Source of the DNA: Casuarius casuarius | Lineage: Eukaryota > Chordata > Aves > Casuariiformes > Casuariidae | NCBI GenBank assembly: GCA_003342895.1 | Contig: PTFA01000028.1 | Span: forward strand, 6,119,828 to 6,183,827 | Direction: 5' to 3' | DNA: 64,000 nucleotides | Part shown: positions 12,401 to 25,786 of the stretch, piece by piece | Position numbering within the stretch: position 1 is the stretch's first letter | Layout of the letters: each line of letters begins with the position of its first letter | Position numbers and translations under genes: made by a program | The notes under the pieces: generated by a model | The model's input: the letters and a program-made list of their open reading frames with translations, nothing else | Databases searched by the model: none | What the model was told of the DNA's origin: nothing

Positions 12401-13770
12401 AGTATGTATACACCACTATGTATTAATTTTATTCTCTTCTTCAGTGGTGCCTCCTTGCTGAAACTTATTAAAGCCCGATTCTTGTTTAACTCTGTGCATA
12501 CCTCGATGTCTCATGTCTCATTTTTGTTAGTGCCATATAGATTATAGCTTTATGAAAGAAATCAGAAACCTCCTCATTCTGATGAATGAGATGCAGGAGA
12601 GTTTAACTGCCGGTGAGTAGCCTGAAGGAGCGTTCCTAGCCGACGGGGTTAGAAGATGTTAACAGAAGCGCTTCTATAAAGCGAGTCGGTTCCCCACCAT
12701 GATGCCATTAAGCTGAGCTGATGAATCAGCAAGATGTGGCTTGGCGAAATTTCAAATTCTGTTCCATCATCAAGCTGAGAAATGCTTGTCACTACAGTTG
12801 TGAGACGTAGCCTGTAGGTTGCCTGTTCTTGGTGGTTGAGCGCCTGGTGTACCCCCACTGCTCAGGATGCATCTCCAGTTGAGCGGGGACAGGTCTCATC
12901 TTTGTGGGAGAAGGACGAGCTCAGACTTACTGAAGGCACTGCCAAAAGAGTCCTTTCTTCCAGGGAGCAATATCTTTTAAGATCTTTGCCCTTAAAAGAT
13001 TTCCTAGAGTTAGGATTCTAATGGAGATGTGAAAGCATGTCATGGACCAAGAAAGCAATTGCAACAGTCATTTAAATCCATACAACTGAACAGGTTTCTC
13101 TCCCCTCTCTACCACCCTCTCTGAACCCTTTGCTGCTCATCGGAGCTCCATGTTTTTGCTAAATGGACAATACTTCCTGCTTCATTCACAAATCTGTATT
13201 ACCTTGCTCCTGAATGCTAGTGTACCTTACAGTCTGTGTTTCTCTCACTAACTTGTCTTGAAAACCACACCAATCAGAGGATTTCTCACTTCCCCACTTA
13301 GTGAGACAATACTTCTGCCCTTCTACCGAGCCTCCTCTCCTCACGAGCCCTAGCGATACACCAGGTTTAGGGTATCAACTCACGGTTTTCCATTCCCTGT
13401 TTCCATGACAAGTGTCCCCTCCAAAGGTAAACTTGCCTCAGCTGAGCTCTGATCTCACTGGCAGTTGTAACCAGAGACCGTGGGCTTTCTCGGGTCTACT
13501 GGTATTTTTCTCCACTTGGCTCCTCTCCCAAGGGTTGGCCATGATAGACACACTGTTCACCACCTGCAGCATCGCTGTTTAATTTCTGAGCAATACTGGC
13601 ATCCAGAGAAAGCTCCTGCTCCTCCTTCTCCTCTGGCATCCTCTGGTGCCGATCCCTGCAGGTGTGCTCTGCCTTCCTCATGGGAGCCCTGGGCTGGGGC
13701 TGTCTCAGAGGCCACCACGCCTCATTTTAGATAGTGACAATTTTGTTGTTAGCCTGAAATGACAGTCCTA
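9477..13770. other. Noncoding stretch, partly AT-rich
   Basis: No gene was recognised. An open frame of about 99 codons near 11981-12280 contains two internal pyrimidine-rich 'cag' sites (about 11998 and 12067) but has no matching donor. The 11600-11830 interval is AT-rich with several TAATTA/TTAAT words, which could be homeodomain-type sites in a conserved noncoding element, although conservation cannot be judged from one sequence. Confidence 0.4.
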
Positions 13771-13830
13771 GGGCCTGATGCAAGCCCCTGGAAAAGGCAC
13801 ACATTGCCTTCACTGGGCTTGCAATGAGCC
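13771..13830. repeat. Palindromic sauropsid-type repeat (decayed)
   Basis: GGGCCTGATGCAAGCCCC at the left end faces CACTGGGCTTGCAATGAGCC at the right end, an imperfect terminal inverted repeat around a short spacer containing CCTTCACTGGG. The layout matches the small 'gggcctgat.caa.gccc ... gggctttg.atcaggccc' elements seen throughout reptile genomes. The inverted repeat is directly visible; the family link is from memory of such elements. Confidence 0.5.
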
Positions 13831-16800
13831 ACGCATTTCAGTCTTTCTCTCAAGCCTTGTCAAAAGTACAAGCTCCTAGATTTAGGCAGAGAAACAAGCA
13901 CTTGCAATGACTCTCCCTTTCTTAGAGATCTGCCCTACAGCGAGAGAAGGGAAGCTAACAATATCCAGCAGCTGTGAGTTATCTTTTACTGCACATGGTT
14001 GCCCAGCAACATGCACTGTGGATATCTTCTCACCTAGGCAGGGAGAACATGCTACTTCTGCCTGGGCTGTGTGACCCTGGCCATGGTGGTGGTGGGGAAC
14101 CTGGCCACAAGCACAGCAGATCCCCACGTCTGCTTCTCAGGCTCCCTATTTGAGTTATCTTCACACCAAGACTGCGAAGTTACAGGATCTTTAAGTGCCA
14201 TGGTAATGAGAAGTAGGTGAAAGTCAGTATCTATATTTGGTTAGAAAACTCACTATGTAAAGACTGCAGGAGCAAATCTTCCCTTTTCTGAGCACAGAGC
14301 AGAACTTCAGCTAATGTTTACGGGAGAGAAAAATAAGACATTGAAATAAATACAAGGGTTTGTTTTGAAAGTGCTTGGCTCAGCTGCAGCCCCAGGGTTT
14401 GAGGCCTCCCTCTCCTTTTTGGGAGCCCGAGGCCCCAGGGCTGGCTGAAGGTGAGGTCCTCAGGACATGCTCTGACCCTGCTGTGGGCTGCAAAATTGAG
14501 CCCCAGCTAGAGCCCCCGCATTCAAAAATCATGCGTCAGCCTTCTCCCCTCCTATCCCGCCGTGCATATCACGGGTTTCAGAATAATGGAGCTGTAAATC
14601 TGTATTTCCTTTTATTTAGTTGCCAGCTTCTGAGCCTCTATGAGTCACATTTTCAAGCTTTTCTTAATAAACATGGGGATAAAAAACATTCTTGAAATGT
14701 TCTTAAAAAATCAAAACAAAGCAAAACCCAAATAACAACTGCAATTCTCATGTCATTTCCTGCCTTGGGTGGTGAGACTTTAAGAACGCAAAACATAGGA
14801 AGATGTGATAAGATTCTGGAAGCTGGGAATAGCAGAGGAATGATGCTTCATTTAGGGTTCGTGACTATACAGCAATTCCATTCAAACCACTAGGAAGGAA
14901 GAAAAAAAACTTTTTGAAATTTCTAAATTGTTTCTATATGACAACATTTGAAACAAACTTGTTTTGAAATATGGATTTTTGGATTTTTTAGTTTAACATG
15001 CTATTGACACCTTTGTTAAAAACATCATAGACTTTTTTTTTTACTATAAAGCTTTTATTTTGATGGCTAAGTAAGTTGTTAAGGTTATCAGTAATGATTC
15101 TATATTTATAGAGCAGATAATGTTGACAAAATATTTTGCCTAAGGTTTGTAAAGACAAAAAGGTGTTTCTTCCCCCTTTTTTTTGGAAGGAAAGCAATCT
15201 TTTGGCTAAAGAACTCTTTCACTTCGAAAAATGGTGTCCAGTGCTGCTTTAATCGTGGAGTTTCATGAGACCTGGGATTTCATTGCCAGGAGAGTGCATG
15301 GATCTGTTTATAACAGCTGTGTCAGTCCCCTTCAGGATCCAGCGCTCTGGTACCTGTCTCAGAACGGCGCTTGAAAAGGTAATGACAGGCAGTTTTCACT
15401 GTTCCCATGTACAGACAACCTTGGAGCAGCTGAGGAAGAAAGCTTCTCTTCTCACCTACACAGTAACGCCATTCAGACGTGATGGAGACACAAACTTTGA
15501 TTTGTTTCCCATGGTGTAAAAGGAGGCCAAAAGGAGGAAAGAGTTAACGAAGCCTCCTACCGCTTACGGCACAAGTGTGTTCAAACGCCCCTTGTGCGTG
15601 CAGGAGGCTGAATGTAATAGCAGTGTACACTTTGCAGACAGTCCTGCTCCCTTGACATCAGCGCAGCAAGGAGAGCTGACACTAGGCAGGTGGGGGAAAA
15701 ATCAAGCCCCACAGTGAGGAAACCTGACAGCATACTGCTGCTCTAGCAAGCTGGCATCATTTGCTCTGCTTTACCCTATAGGCAGCAGTTAAAATCTTTC
15801 TGAAAATCTGGAAGCTCGAGTTACTCAGNGTTTTCCAAAATCAAAATTCTTCCTTACTAACATGGAGACATTGATTTAAAACTCCCAAGAACAGACTGCC
15901 TTTCCAGGGCTTCCTACATTCGTGAGTTTTGGCCGACCTGGATATACTCTAGACAAGCCTTCTCTCCGTTCCTTGACACTTCCCTTTATCCGTCCCAGCT
16001 AGAGGCAGACAGGAAGCTGCAGATTCACAGAATAGGTAGTATGGTAGCGGTTTTTAGACAGGTTTCTGGACCTCAGGATGTTGCTTTCTGTAATTGCTTT
16101 GCTCTGACTGTTCAGAAATCACCTTGTTCTCCCCCAAACTGATGCAGCATCTCCTGAATCAGCTCAGATCCAGTTTGAAATCGCTTTCCTTGCTTTATTT
16201 GCCTCCCCGTTCCATGGTAGCTCTTTGGCTCGTGGGGAATTGTCGTGTAATCTTAACACGACTCATGCAAGCTCCCCTGCAGCNCCTGCCTTCTGGAAGA
16301 ACTCTTTCGAGTTTCTGTCCTTTAGAGCTCTTAACATTGTTGCACATATAAGGCTTCGGTGTTGCCCTTGGAACAACACATACTAGAGAGAATATGCTTC
16401 TTTTGTACAACACCACTGCAAACCACTATTTACAGCAGACAAAAACCCACAGGGGAAATTGGCCATAAAATAGTACATTCTATTCTAAAAAGGAATTACC
16501 CCGAATTTCTATTTTAACAGCCACAGTGCACATCTAAGAGCACATTCCATGGGGGTCGCTACATTTCTTGCATGGCTGAAACCTCTTAGCCTTCAGGTTT
16601 TGCAGGCCTCTGTGCAAAGATCCTCCTCAGAAACGCACGGTGGTGGTGTTTCTGCTTAATTATACAAACATTCTTTGGAAAGTGTGTTTCTTTCCCTTGC
16701 GAGTTCATCCTCATCTTAGGTCTAAATTTGCAGATAGAGGCAAGTACATTATAACGGTGATGACTGATAGCTAAAGATTTCTTGGGTTCAGAGTGTTCCC

Positions 16801-19800
16801 TAATGTAAGCCATTTTTCATCATCTAGAGTTGTCTGATAATGATGTCATTTCCATTGCTTGAATGTTGAAGCAGCAGCCACATATCATAGAGTTAAAATG
16901 ACTGTTTATAGGGCAGCTAAATTGTGTTGTTATCAGTTTAGGCCAGTGTTTGCTTTGCTTCTGGGGACAAAACAACAATTGGACTTTCCTAAAACTCATC
17001 AAACAGGANGAGAATGCCAAGAATACAAATCTGCACTGTAGTCAAGCTGGGGGAAAAAGGGAGCTAAGAAAAAAAAGAGAGCTATTTTTGTGTGAAGTTG
17101 TGATGACCGTCAGATAAAAATGACAAAGTTGTACTTGTCAGAAAATAAGCCACATTGCTGATCACTGGATAACTTTGATGTAATATTCCACAATCATTTA
17201 ACTGAGATTTTATGGCAAGATTAATGGTGTAGTTTTTAAAACATGCATGAAGAAGAGCTTTCTTCTAATATCCAGCTGTCAGGCAATCCTTATCTGGGGC
17301 TTATGCTGATTGATTATGATTGGGATTGAGCTAGAACATGACCTCTAAATAAAAAAGAAATTATGTAGGTTTGAAAGTGAACCATGAAGCTTTTAGGTCT
17401 TTTCTAAACATTTCAAAACCTGTTTAGGGCCCCATGTCGTTATATATACATAAATACCCTATATGCTGACATGTCTGTGCACACTCAGCCCTATTAACAT
17501 GTAAAAAAATCAGTAACAAGAATCAAATAAAACTCTCTTTGGTATTGCAGAATACTGTGAAATTAGGTTTAATGCATCATTTCCAACATACAGAACTCAT
17601 ATTGGAATGAGCTGTTTATGAGATACTATGTGATCATATGCAGTGCACAGATTTTGAGTGAAAGCAGACTGATCTCTGTTGAAAAAAAATGCCAGTTTCT
17701 AATGTATGACACTGTATGAATTGTTATACATACTTTTGAATAGATGGTGACTGTAAATCTCACTTTCGGCACTTCATGAAATATTTCCAACATATTTTAA
17801 ACGGGCTTAGTGGTGCTCATCCTTCTTCAGTGCTTACCTNTGCCTGATGTTTCTGTATGAGACTTCTGGTACCATCAAAGAAGGTTCAGGTGATGCTGGC
17901 AAACCAGTGTCTGCCAGAGTGCAGCCAGCTTGAGAAAATTTGCTGAAGAGAATCTAGTCTGTAGCTACACACTGAGGAAAATACAACAGGACTTTCCAAT
18001 TTTGCTTTCCATTAGTTCCCTCCACCAATCAAGGGAGTTAAAACACTATTAAGTGTTTGATCTGATCAGCCCCCAATGTCGGAGCTTGCTGCTGGAGCTG
18101 GAGCAGCTAGGCATGCAGCACCTCTTTCCAAGGGGCGTCATCAGGGTAAATTGAAGGTGCAATCCACCACCAGAGTAACTTCTTACAGCACAGTCACTTG
18201 GCTCTGTGAGAGCTCAATGGTTCCTAGAGGCCATGGCATGCCTGTAAGACATTTTATCTACAACATGTATGGGTCGCACCTTTTGCATGCTCTTACCAGC
18301 ATTGCATTTCCATTTGTACACCATCCGTGTGGTGTTTTGTCCGGAAGAGGCTCTTTTTATCCTTCTTTGGACCCACCACATAACAGGGAGTTTAAATGGC
18401 CAACAGAGCTTGCTTGGCCCTGGGATGAATACCTGCACCATTACACTGATCCCTATAACTGAAAATCATAGCTGGATGGGGACAATGAAGCGGTAGGAAA
18501 ATGTGGCTGATCTGTGTCTCTGAGGAGCTGGCTTGGTACCCCTGAGAAGGGACAGGCGAGGATGCCCTCCTTCCCCCCCGCCCCTGGCCAAGGGCAGCTG
18601 GAGCACAGACAGCAGGTCTGCGTCTGAAGTGCAGCCATGCCTTATTGTTAGATCTCAGTTTGAAAAAGCCTGCTTGTGAAATCATTGCAAAAAACCCCCA
18701 AAACAACAACCCCCCCCTCCACAANAGCAAGCAAACAAACAAACAAGTGCAGCCTCTGCACAGATGATCCCTTCCTCCTAAAACAGGAGGGACAATCCAC
18801 GTGGAACAACAGAGCTCAAAATGTTAATTTGTATTATGCGGATGCACCGCAGCAAGGGCCCATCAGAGGACTGGTGGGTTTTTTCAGAAAGACACCCTGG
18901 GCCTGGGGAGGGCTGGGAAATGCTGCCCAGTGCCTGGGCTGCTGCCATAAGCTGCTTCACACACCTGGGCTAGAGTGGCCAGCACTGAACTTTGTGGCAC
19001 TTAAAGAATATTTTGCAAGAAGATGTCAGTCTTAAAAAAGAAAAAGACTTTGTTTTCCTGCAAAACTCCACTCTGTGTTCCTCACTATCTTCCTGTGGCC
19101 AGATACGGAAATGGGAGAGAAAATGGAGAAGCAGCAGAAACATTTTCCTGCTTTTTCCTTGTGAAAAAAAGGCAGGAGGAATGAAAGTAGATTTCCTCTG
19201 CTCTTTTAAAAATGTTATTTCTCTTCTTAGGCTCAGTGGGTTTGAGGGCACCTGCTTTCTTTTCCTCCCCTGTCAAACCCTGAAATTCTTAAAAAGTCAC
19301 ATAAAAAGGATTTGCCCACCAATCAAAATTTTTAAGGAAACATTTTCAAAATAGACAAAAATGTATTCATTTCTTTAAAAATGTGTTTACTGTCTTTTTT
19401 TATCCTAAATCTTATTTAAGTTTCTTATTTGTATCTTGTTTGTATTTGGGATAACTATACAAGCAGACATAAAAGTGGGCTAATACTGTTTTAGGAGTTG
19501 TAGTGAATGAGAAGCATATAGGTGGGAGATATTGCCAAGAGCTTCGTTTTTCAAAAGGGAATGTAAAGACTTGGTGGCAGAGGCCTAACACTTCCTCCTG
19601 ATCACTTGAGTAGATGCACGTGCTTCAAATTAGACTATATGTGGGACACAAATAAAGATTGCACAATCTAGGTCTAAGTAACTGCGCTTTTTAAGTTATG
19701 AGGTAGATAAAAATGTTGTGGCCATTCATCAATCTATCTCAACTGTTTTATAAATTATATTTTTGGCTTTTGGAATTATGTGAAAGAATCTGACTTGGAA

Positions 19801-22800
19801 AACTAAGTAATGCTCAATCATTCGAAATAAAATGGAAACCTCCTTTTCTTTAGTTGAATATCTAGAGACCATGATCATATTATGGCTGCAATCTGGCAAA
19901 ACATGAAAATAAAGCCAATGTAATCTTTACAGCAATATCTGCAGGTTACTTTGGAATATTGTGAAAAGTGTTGTTATAACAAGGGTGTCGTGAGCTTTGA
20001 TGGCACACNGACGCAAGATAGAACAGATTTATATCAAAGTGTGTTATAATGGAGAGTCTGATAACACGAGCAGAATGTATTTATGCCATACTCAAAATGT
20101 CATGTCAATCATAGGCAAGACTGATGAGGAAAAGTGATTAGACACAGTGGTTTGATTTATCTTTCTTTTCCAGAATGGGGACTTTTCATGATCTCCCGCA
20201 ATGCTTACAACATTAAACCCAAAGTTCCAGCAACCAATGTAACACAAAGCAAACAAACCTCCATTTCTATCATTTTGCTTCCATTTTTGCACCTAACTGC
20301 TGGAAATCAAGAAAGTTCCACTAGTAAAATGAAATCGTTTGGTCCTGCATTCCCATGGTAGAAGCTGAAAAATATCCACATCACAAAANGTGCCACGCTG
20401 CCTTGAATAGTTATAGCCTGAAGGTAGAAGCAAATGGTCTTAACCGCAGCCCTGCCAAGGCAGGCGTTTGTGTGACAGCCTTCCTCCCAGCCCAGCTCCT
20501 CCAGGTCTTGCGTGTTTGTCCTCCCTGGGGGAGCATAGCTTACACAGCTGCCAAGGCCAACTCTTTAGGCACCACATTTCTAGGGAATTTAAGGAACATC
20601 AGAGCAGACTTTAGAGATATTAATCTGCTATCAGCATTCATTACACTCACTAAAAGAGTTTGAAGGTCCAAAACCCCAACATATTGCCATATTGCAGAAT
20701 AAAACTTTGGCAAATTTTTCAGGAGTGACGCGCAAAGCAGTAGATTATAGGTATTCCGACAGAGACTTTCGGACTTCACAGTTCAGATTCAGCCATTGCT
20801 ACTTTTCAGTGCGCTTGTAATTGTTATTAGAAAATCATTTTGAGAATCTTATAAAAAGTTTTAACCCATCAGATCTAGTTTATTCTATACTCTTTAGTGG
20901 AAAAAACCAAAAACAGTTGAAAAGTTTACTTTCCTTATATTTGCTTAATTCAGAGCATCTTTCAGTTAAAAAAATTGTCCACTTTTACAGTCAGAACTGA
21001 GTTGGTTTAGGTAGGGAAAAGAAAGCCAAATAGTCATATGGGTAATACAAAAACAGGCTATTGCACATAGCTGCTTGTGTAATTTTTGTAAATGCATTAA
21101 TTTTTTTCAGAAGAGATTATGCTGATTTTTTTTTTTGTCAATTGACTTTTGAAGAAGAATGCAATCCTTTTGAACATTACTGGATGCCCCCTCCTGGAGA
21201 GAGAAATCTTTAGTCTCTGCAGAACACTTGCAGCAAAAAGCTATGACGACACAAGTTAACCTACAGTGCTTTGCCACTGCATCCTGGACCAGACTGCAGT
21301 GGTTGGTCTCCTAATTTCTGCTTAGACATCTAAGCTGAGGAGATTCGATATCGCTTACTGCAACCTAGGTAGGTGAAACACCCCCAGAATCCAAACTGGG
21401 TCAGAAAAATATTTTCACCATTGTATCCGTTCTTGCAAGAAAATGACCATGAGAGGGTTCTATAAACTTTAGACCAAAAAGTATGTCTTAGGAGACTTGT
21501 TTTTTTTCCTTTTTTTTTTAACGTGTGACCAGTTAAATCTTAAAGATAATAAAGGAGAAAATATTAATAAGATNATGCAAAAAACTGTTCAGTTCAATTG
21601 AGAAAGCATTATGTCCTTAAATGAAGCTGTACAGACTAGGCAAGGACTGCGAATGGACCTGTCAGATAAGTCTCTCTCTTATATGACCTTGGCTACACTT
21701 GCATCAAGTATCCTCAGTCTGAAGATGTCTGAGCCCATCTGGACCTGGACAAATGCACTTAAATCTATTTTTAAGTAACTGACAATTTTAGGTGGGGAAA
21801 AAAGAATCAAGCTGCAATAATTTGATTTCATGCTCTTGACATTGTTAATGAACTGGTAGCATGGAAAATGCTTATATCTAGCTTCTGACCAGCTTCTTCC
21901 ATTTACCTTGCATCCTATGTGCAGCTTCACTAACCACAGGATATCAGCCAGAGAAAAAACTGTCCTATTTAAAGTCCCATTTATTTAAAGTAAAAGTACA
22001 CTAGCAGAGTTTCAGAGGAATAAAAAAGGGGCTTCTATTCATCACTCATCAATGTCTTCGTGCTGTTCAGAGACTAAACATGCACAAAAACAGTAGGAGG
22101 CTGTTATGTTCCTGTTAGCAACTACTGTACAGAAAAAGAAATTTCTGACGTGAATTGTGCAGGCTGTCAAACTCTGAAACATCACACGATTCTGACAGCC
22201 CTTCTCTAAAGTTAAATTCAAACATCTATGTCCATGCAGTTCAGAAGGTGTAACAGTTACAGCAGATCAGGAGCCAAAAAGGAAGACCCAAGAGTCACTG
22301 TTATCATGGCTGCATTGCACAGATTTAACGCATTCTAGTAGTCCTTCTCTGTATATTCCATGAATTGGGATAAACGTATGCTTCTGGTTTACAGATTTTG
22401 CAAATCTGACCATGCGTGGTCTTCTTCTGCCTTTTTTTGTGTTACACAGTCCTAGCAGTCCTAACAGTATGGCTTTCCTCTTACAACTTAATTTTGAAAA
22501 TTTGCTCTACCTTTGATAATAGTCCCAACTAAAGCACAGATTTCTTGGGATTTCAGGTTGCCCGCCTGNGCTGAGGAGGACTGGTACAGGTACAGGCACA
22601 GGTACCATCTAGTTGCAGAGAGATTCTTCAGACAGCAAACGACCCTGACGTGGATCCTGCCTGTAGGCGTATCACTCCCTCGCTATATAGTGTATCTTGT
22701 AGTGAAGTGCAAAAGCACAAAGAGAATCCAGTTGGTCAGTTTTAATTTACAAACCTTTGAGTGGCTTGGGTTATTTAAGCCAGGTTATTTAAGGCTCTGT

Positions 22801-25762
22801 GTCTATAGTAGTGCTTCTAAGTCTGTATTAGNGGACACAGGAGCACTTCAGAGTTCGCGGGTCTGGTTGCATAACTCCGTTGCACTCTGGCTCCTTTGCA
22901 GGTGTGCACCAGCTCCTTCAGCAGCCCGGAAAAGAAAAGGAGCGTGAAGGCTGGTTTGGAACGATGGATAATGTGGACAACTAAAGACTCAAGCTAAAGT
23001 CTTCCTGGCTGAGAGAGGTGAGGACTGCTGGCAAGGATCTCTGCACCCGGTCACTGACCTTGCGCTTGGTCCTCCACTGGTTTCACAGATTTCACATTTC
23101 TGGATAGTCTGCAAAACCCACCTTCTTTCCTGGGCACGTAGGAGGAGGCAGGTTAATGGAAAAGGTTATATTTCTTCATGTAGAGTGTTTTGGAGATGCT
23201 AAGTTTATTATATTTATGTGCAGTCAATGTATTTGCTATCACACTACTGGAAGCTTTTCCTCTCAGTTGCACATTTGAATAGAAATGCACAGAGGGACAT
23301 TGCCAGAGAATTTGGATGTTTTTCCACGCATGTGTCAGTGAAGAGCAGCATTACCTCCATGGCACTGAAAGGAGTTACTTCTCCTTTCACAGAGGTCTGT
23401 TGAAGACTCTATGGGAGGGTCAGGAGGAAATAGAAATAGCGCTCAGACAGCTGGTTCCATGACTTTAGGCTCTGTCTTCTAGAGATGACAGCCTAAGATT
23501 TCTCAAAACTAGGCAGAGCCTCTGCCCAGCTGTGATTCATGGGATCAGCAATAGCAGGAGCGGAGAACCTGAACTGTGAAGTGCAAGCATATACCTATGC
23601 TTATTTGAGCTAAATAGGTTTGAGAGAGAAGTGCATCCTCACTGCTCTAGACACCTCTCAGTTCAGTAAATGGCTCATGGTGATAAACTCTCAGGGTAGC
23701 CACAGCTACAGATCTTTAATGCTACAGCCAAAGGCAATGGAAGAATTAGGAAGAAACTGGGTAGTGGAGAAGGGAGGAGGAAAGATGATGTGCAGCATTT
23801 TGGAGGAGATATAGCCTGAATTTAATGCAGATCACAGAGAACAGTAGGGTGAACTATACATTTCTGAAAGTTTCTATGTATAGCAGGATGCTAACAGATA
23901 TTCTGTTGATGCTAGTATGAAATGCACATGTTTTTTCTACGCAGCATACTATGAAGTCTCCAAAATAGGAAATACTCATTTTTACAAAGGCAGTAGAAAT
24001 CCAAATTTAAGGTCTTCCCATGGGTATGCTGTAAAATTTCTGAGATAATATGTATTGCCAGGGAAGGTCAGGAAAGTGGGATCACTCTGTATGGTAGCAG
24101 GGGATTTAAGACTCACATTCATTTTGAAGAACAATAACAACAAAATGCTATTTTGAGATAATGGTGATATTTTATTTTGCTTTTCTCTGGGAGAAGGTTT
24201 ATAACAGACCACTGCTATGTAAATATAAGACCACATCAGCTACATTCAAAGCTTTCATGTAAGCTGTGTTTGCATTCCAAGTTAAGTGTTATGACAATAT
24301 TCTTTGATGCAGCATTTTTCTTTCTCCTTTGCTTTTCCCCAACTTCATATTCAACAGCAATTTTAATACTGTTGCTTGGTATCATAGAGCATTTCTAAGC
24401 AACTCAATCAGTTGCACAGTGGCTTGTACCAAACACAACCTTTCATGCTGAGATGGCTGTTTAGCAGTGAAGCTACTAGAGTAAGATACCATCAAGAGTA
24501 CTGGTTGTGCTGTTAGGGACGTCTTCCAAAGCTCTGCAGATGATGGTCTAGATGCTTAAGAATTGTAAGCAAATGAACCATAAAGAAAAATAAGATACAT
24601 ACAAAGCAAAGTATCTGACTGAGATTTAAAGCCATACATCTCATCAGAGATCATAAAAACTTAGGTAGCTTAATCCAATGCACCTTCTAGCTTCACTTGT
24701 ATACAGCAGCAGACCTAAGNGGGAACTTAAGTTTTATTTTCCTACTAAAATTAGGCTTATTCAGAGTAGAGGAGAAAACTCTGACTAAAATATGAAAGAG
24801 CATGATCCAGATATGCTGCACGGTGTCTTAAAAGAGCTTTTGTTGGAATGCTTCATTGGGCAGTGGAGAAGGGATTAGGCCATAAGAGGAAAAAGCACAT
24901 GCTGGGACCCCAGTAGCCACAATGAAAACAATCACTCTTTGTGAGCATGACTATTCAGATAAAGAAAGATTTTCTATTAAAACACAACTTCACCAAAGAT
25001 ATTTTAAAATCATTCTTACCCTAAATTCTGCTAGAAAGAGTTGGAAAAAAATCTCATTAGAAATTGTGAAAAGTTTTCTAGTCTTGCCTTTTTAGAATAA
25101 AAGGTTTGGATATTGGTCAATAGGGTTTGTTGAGTTTTGGCATTTTTTCTTAAAAAGATAACTCTTGGATGCTGAGTCAATGACTGAATACTTTTGGAAA
25201 CTTCACTCTAACAACATAGCTTAAAAGAATTTTTTTTTTCTCCAGAAGATGAATAATGGTAGCAATGAATCCATGAAACCATCAATGCCAGGCAGTTAGC
25301 AGGCAAAGACACTCTAAAGTCACTTCCAATCTGTTTGTACCAATTGCCTCCTATTAAACCTAGAAAGTTAAGCCTGGTGCTGGTCTTTTTTCATATGCCT
25401 TCTCAGGATATTAGTCTTGTCAGCTGGTGTTCCTAGGTTACCCCATACTCTTCTGAAAATCCCAGTTAGCTTCAAAAGGAAGCTGAAGTTCCCAGCTTGT
25501 ATCAGGTATGTAAATCTATCCACCATTTTTTGATAGCTGCAGCAGTCAAATAAAGCTGCCTACATATCTTGCTTAGACTGAAAGATTCTCTCTCCCGGTT
25601 TCATGTAAAAGAACGATTTTTTTTAGTAAGCACAATGTGCATATAATACCCTGTATTTTAGCAACGACTTTCAAGAAAGAAGATGCATGGAGTAATGATA
25701 CAGCAAGTTGTAGCTTCATGGTTTATATAATACAAAATAGATGTATAATACTATATGTATAT
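13831..25762. other. Long AT-leaning noncoding stretch
   Basis: No gene or well-preserved repeat was recognised over about 12 kb. Items noted: an excellent acceptor (atctttcttttccag) at about 20173 followed by an open frame to 20361 without a good donor; an open frame of about 144 codons at 22513-22947 interrupted by two N bases; a CAG/gtatgt donor at about 25505 preceded by a short open stretch. None pairs both splice signals with a recognisable protein. Confidence 0.4.
18732..18746 (+). repeat. Short (CAAA)n microsatellite
   Basis: Three to four CAAA units follow a short C run and an N at 18725. Confidence 0.6.
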
Positions 25763-25786
25763 TATATATATATATATATATATATA
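25763..25786 (+). repeat. (TA)n microsatellite
   Basis: About twelve uninterrupted TA units in an AT-rich context (ACTATATGTATATTATATA before, AAAAAACAAAAAAA after). Confidence 0.9.

Noticed and set aside
20174..20361. Exon-like segment after a very strong acceptor (ctttcttttccag)
   Set aside because: The only open frame has no good donor before its stop, so it could only be terminal, and nothing upstream joins it.
22513..22947. Plus-strand open frame of about 144 codons
   Set aside because: Two N bases fall in it, no donor is well placed, and the sequence resembles no family. It begins near a possible ATTTCAG acceptor but lacks a partner.
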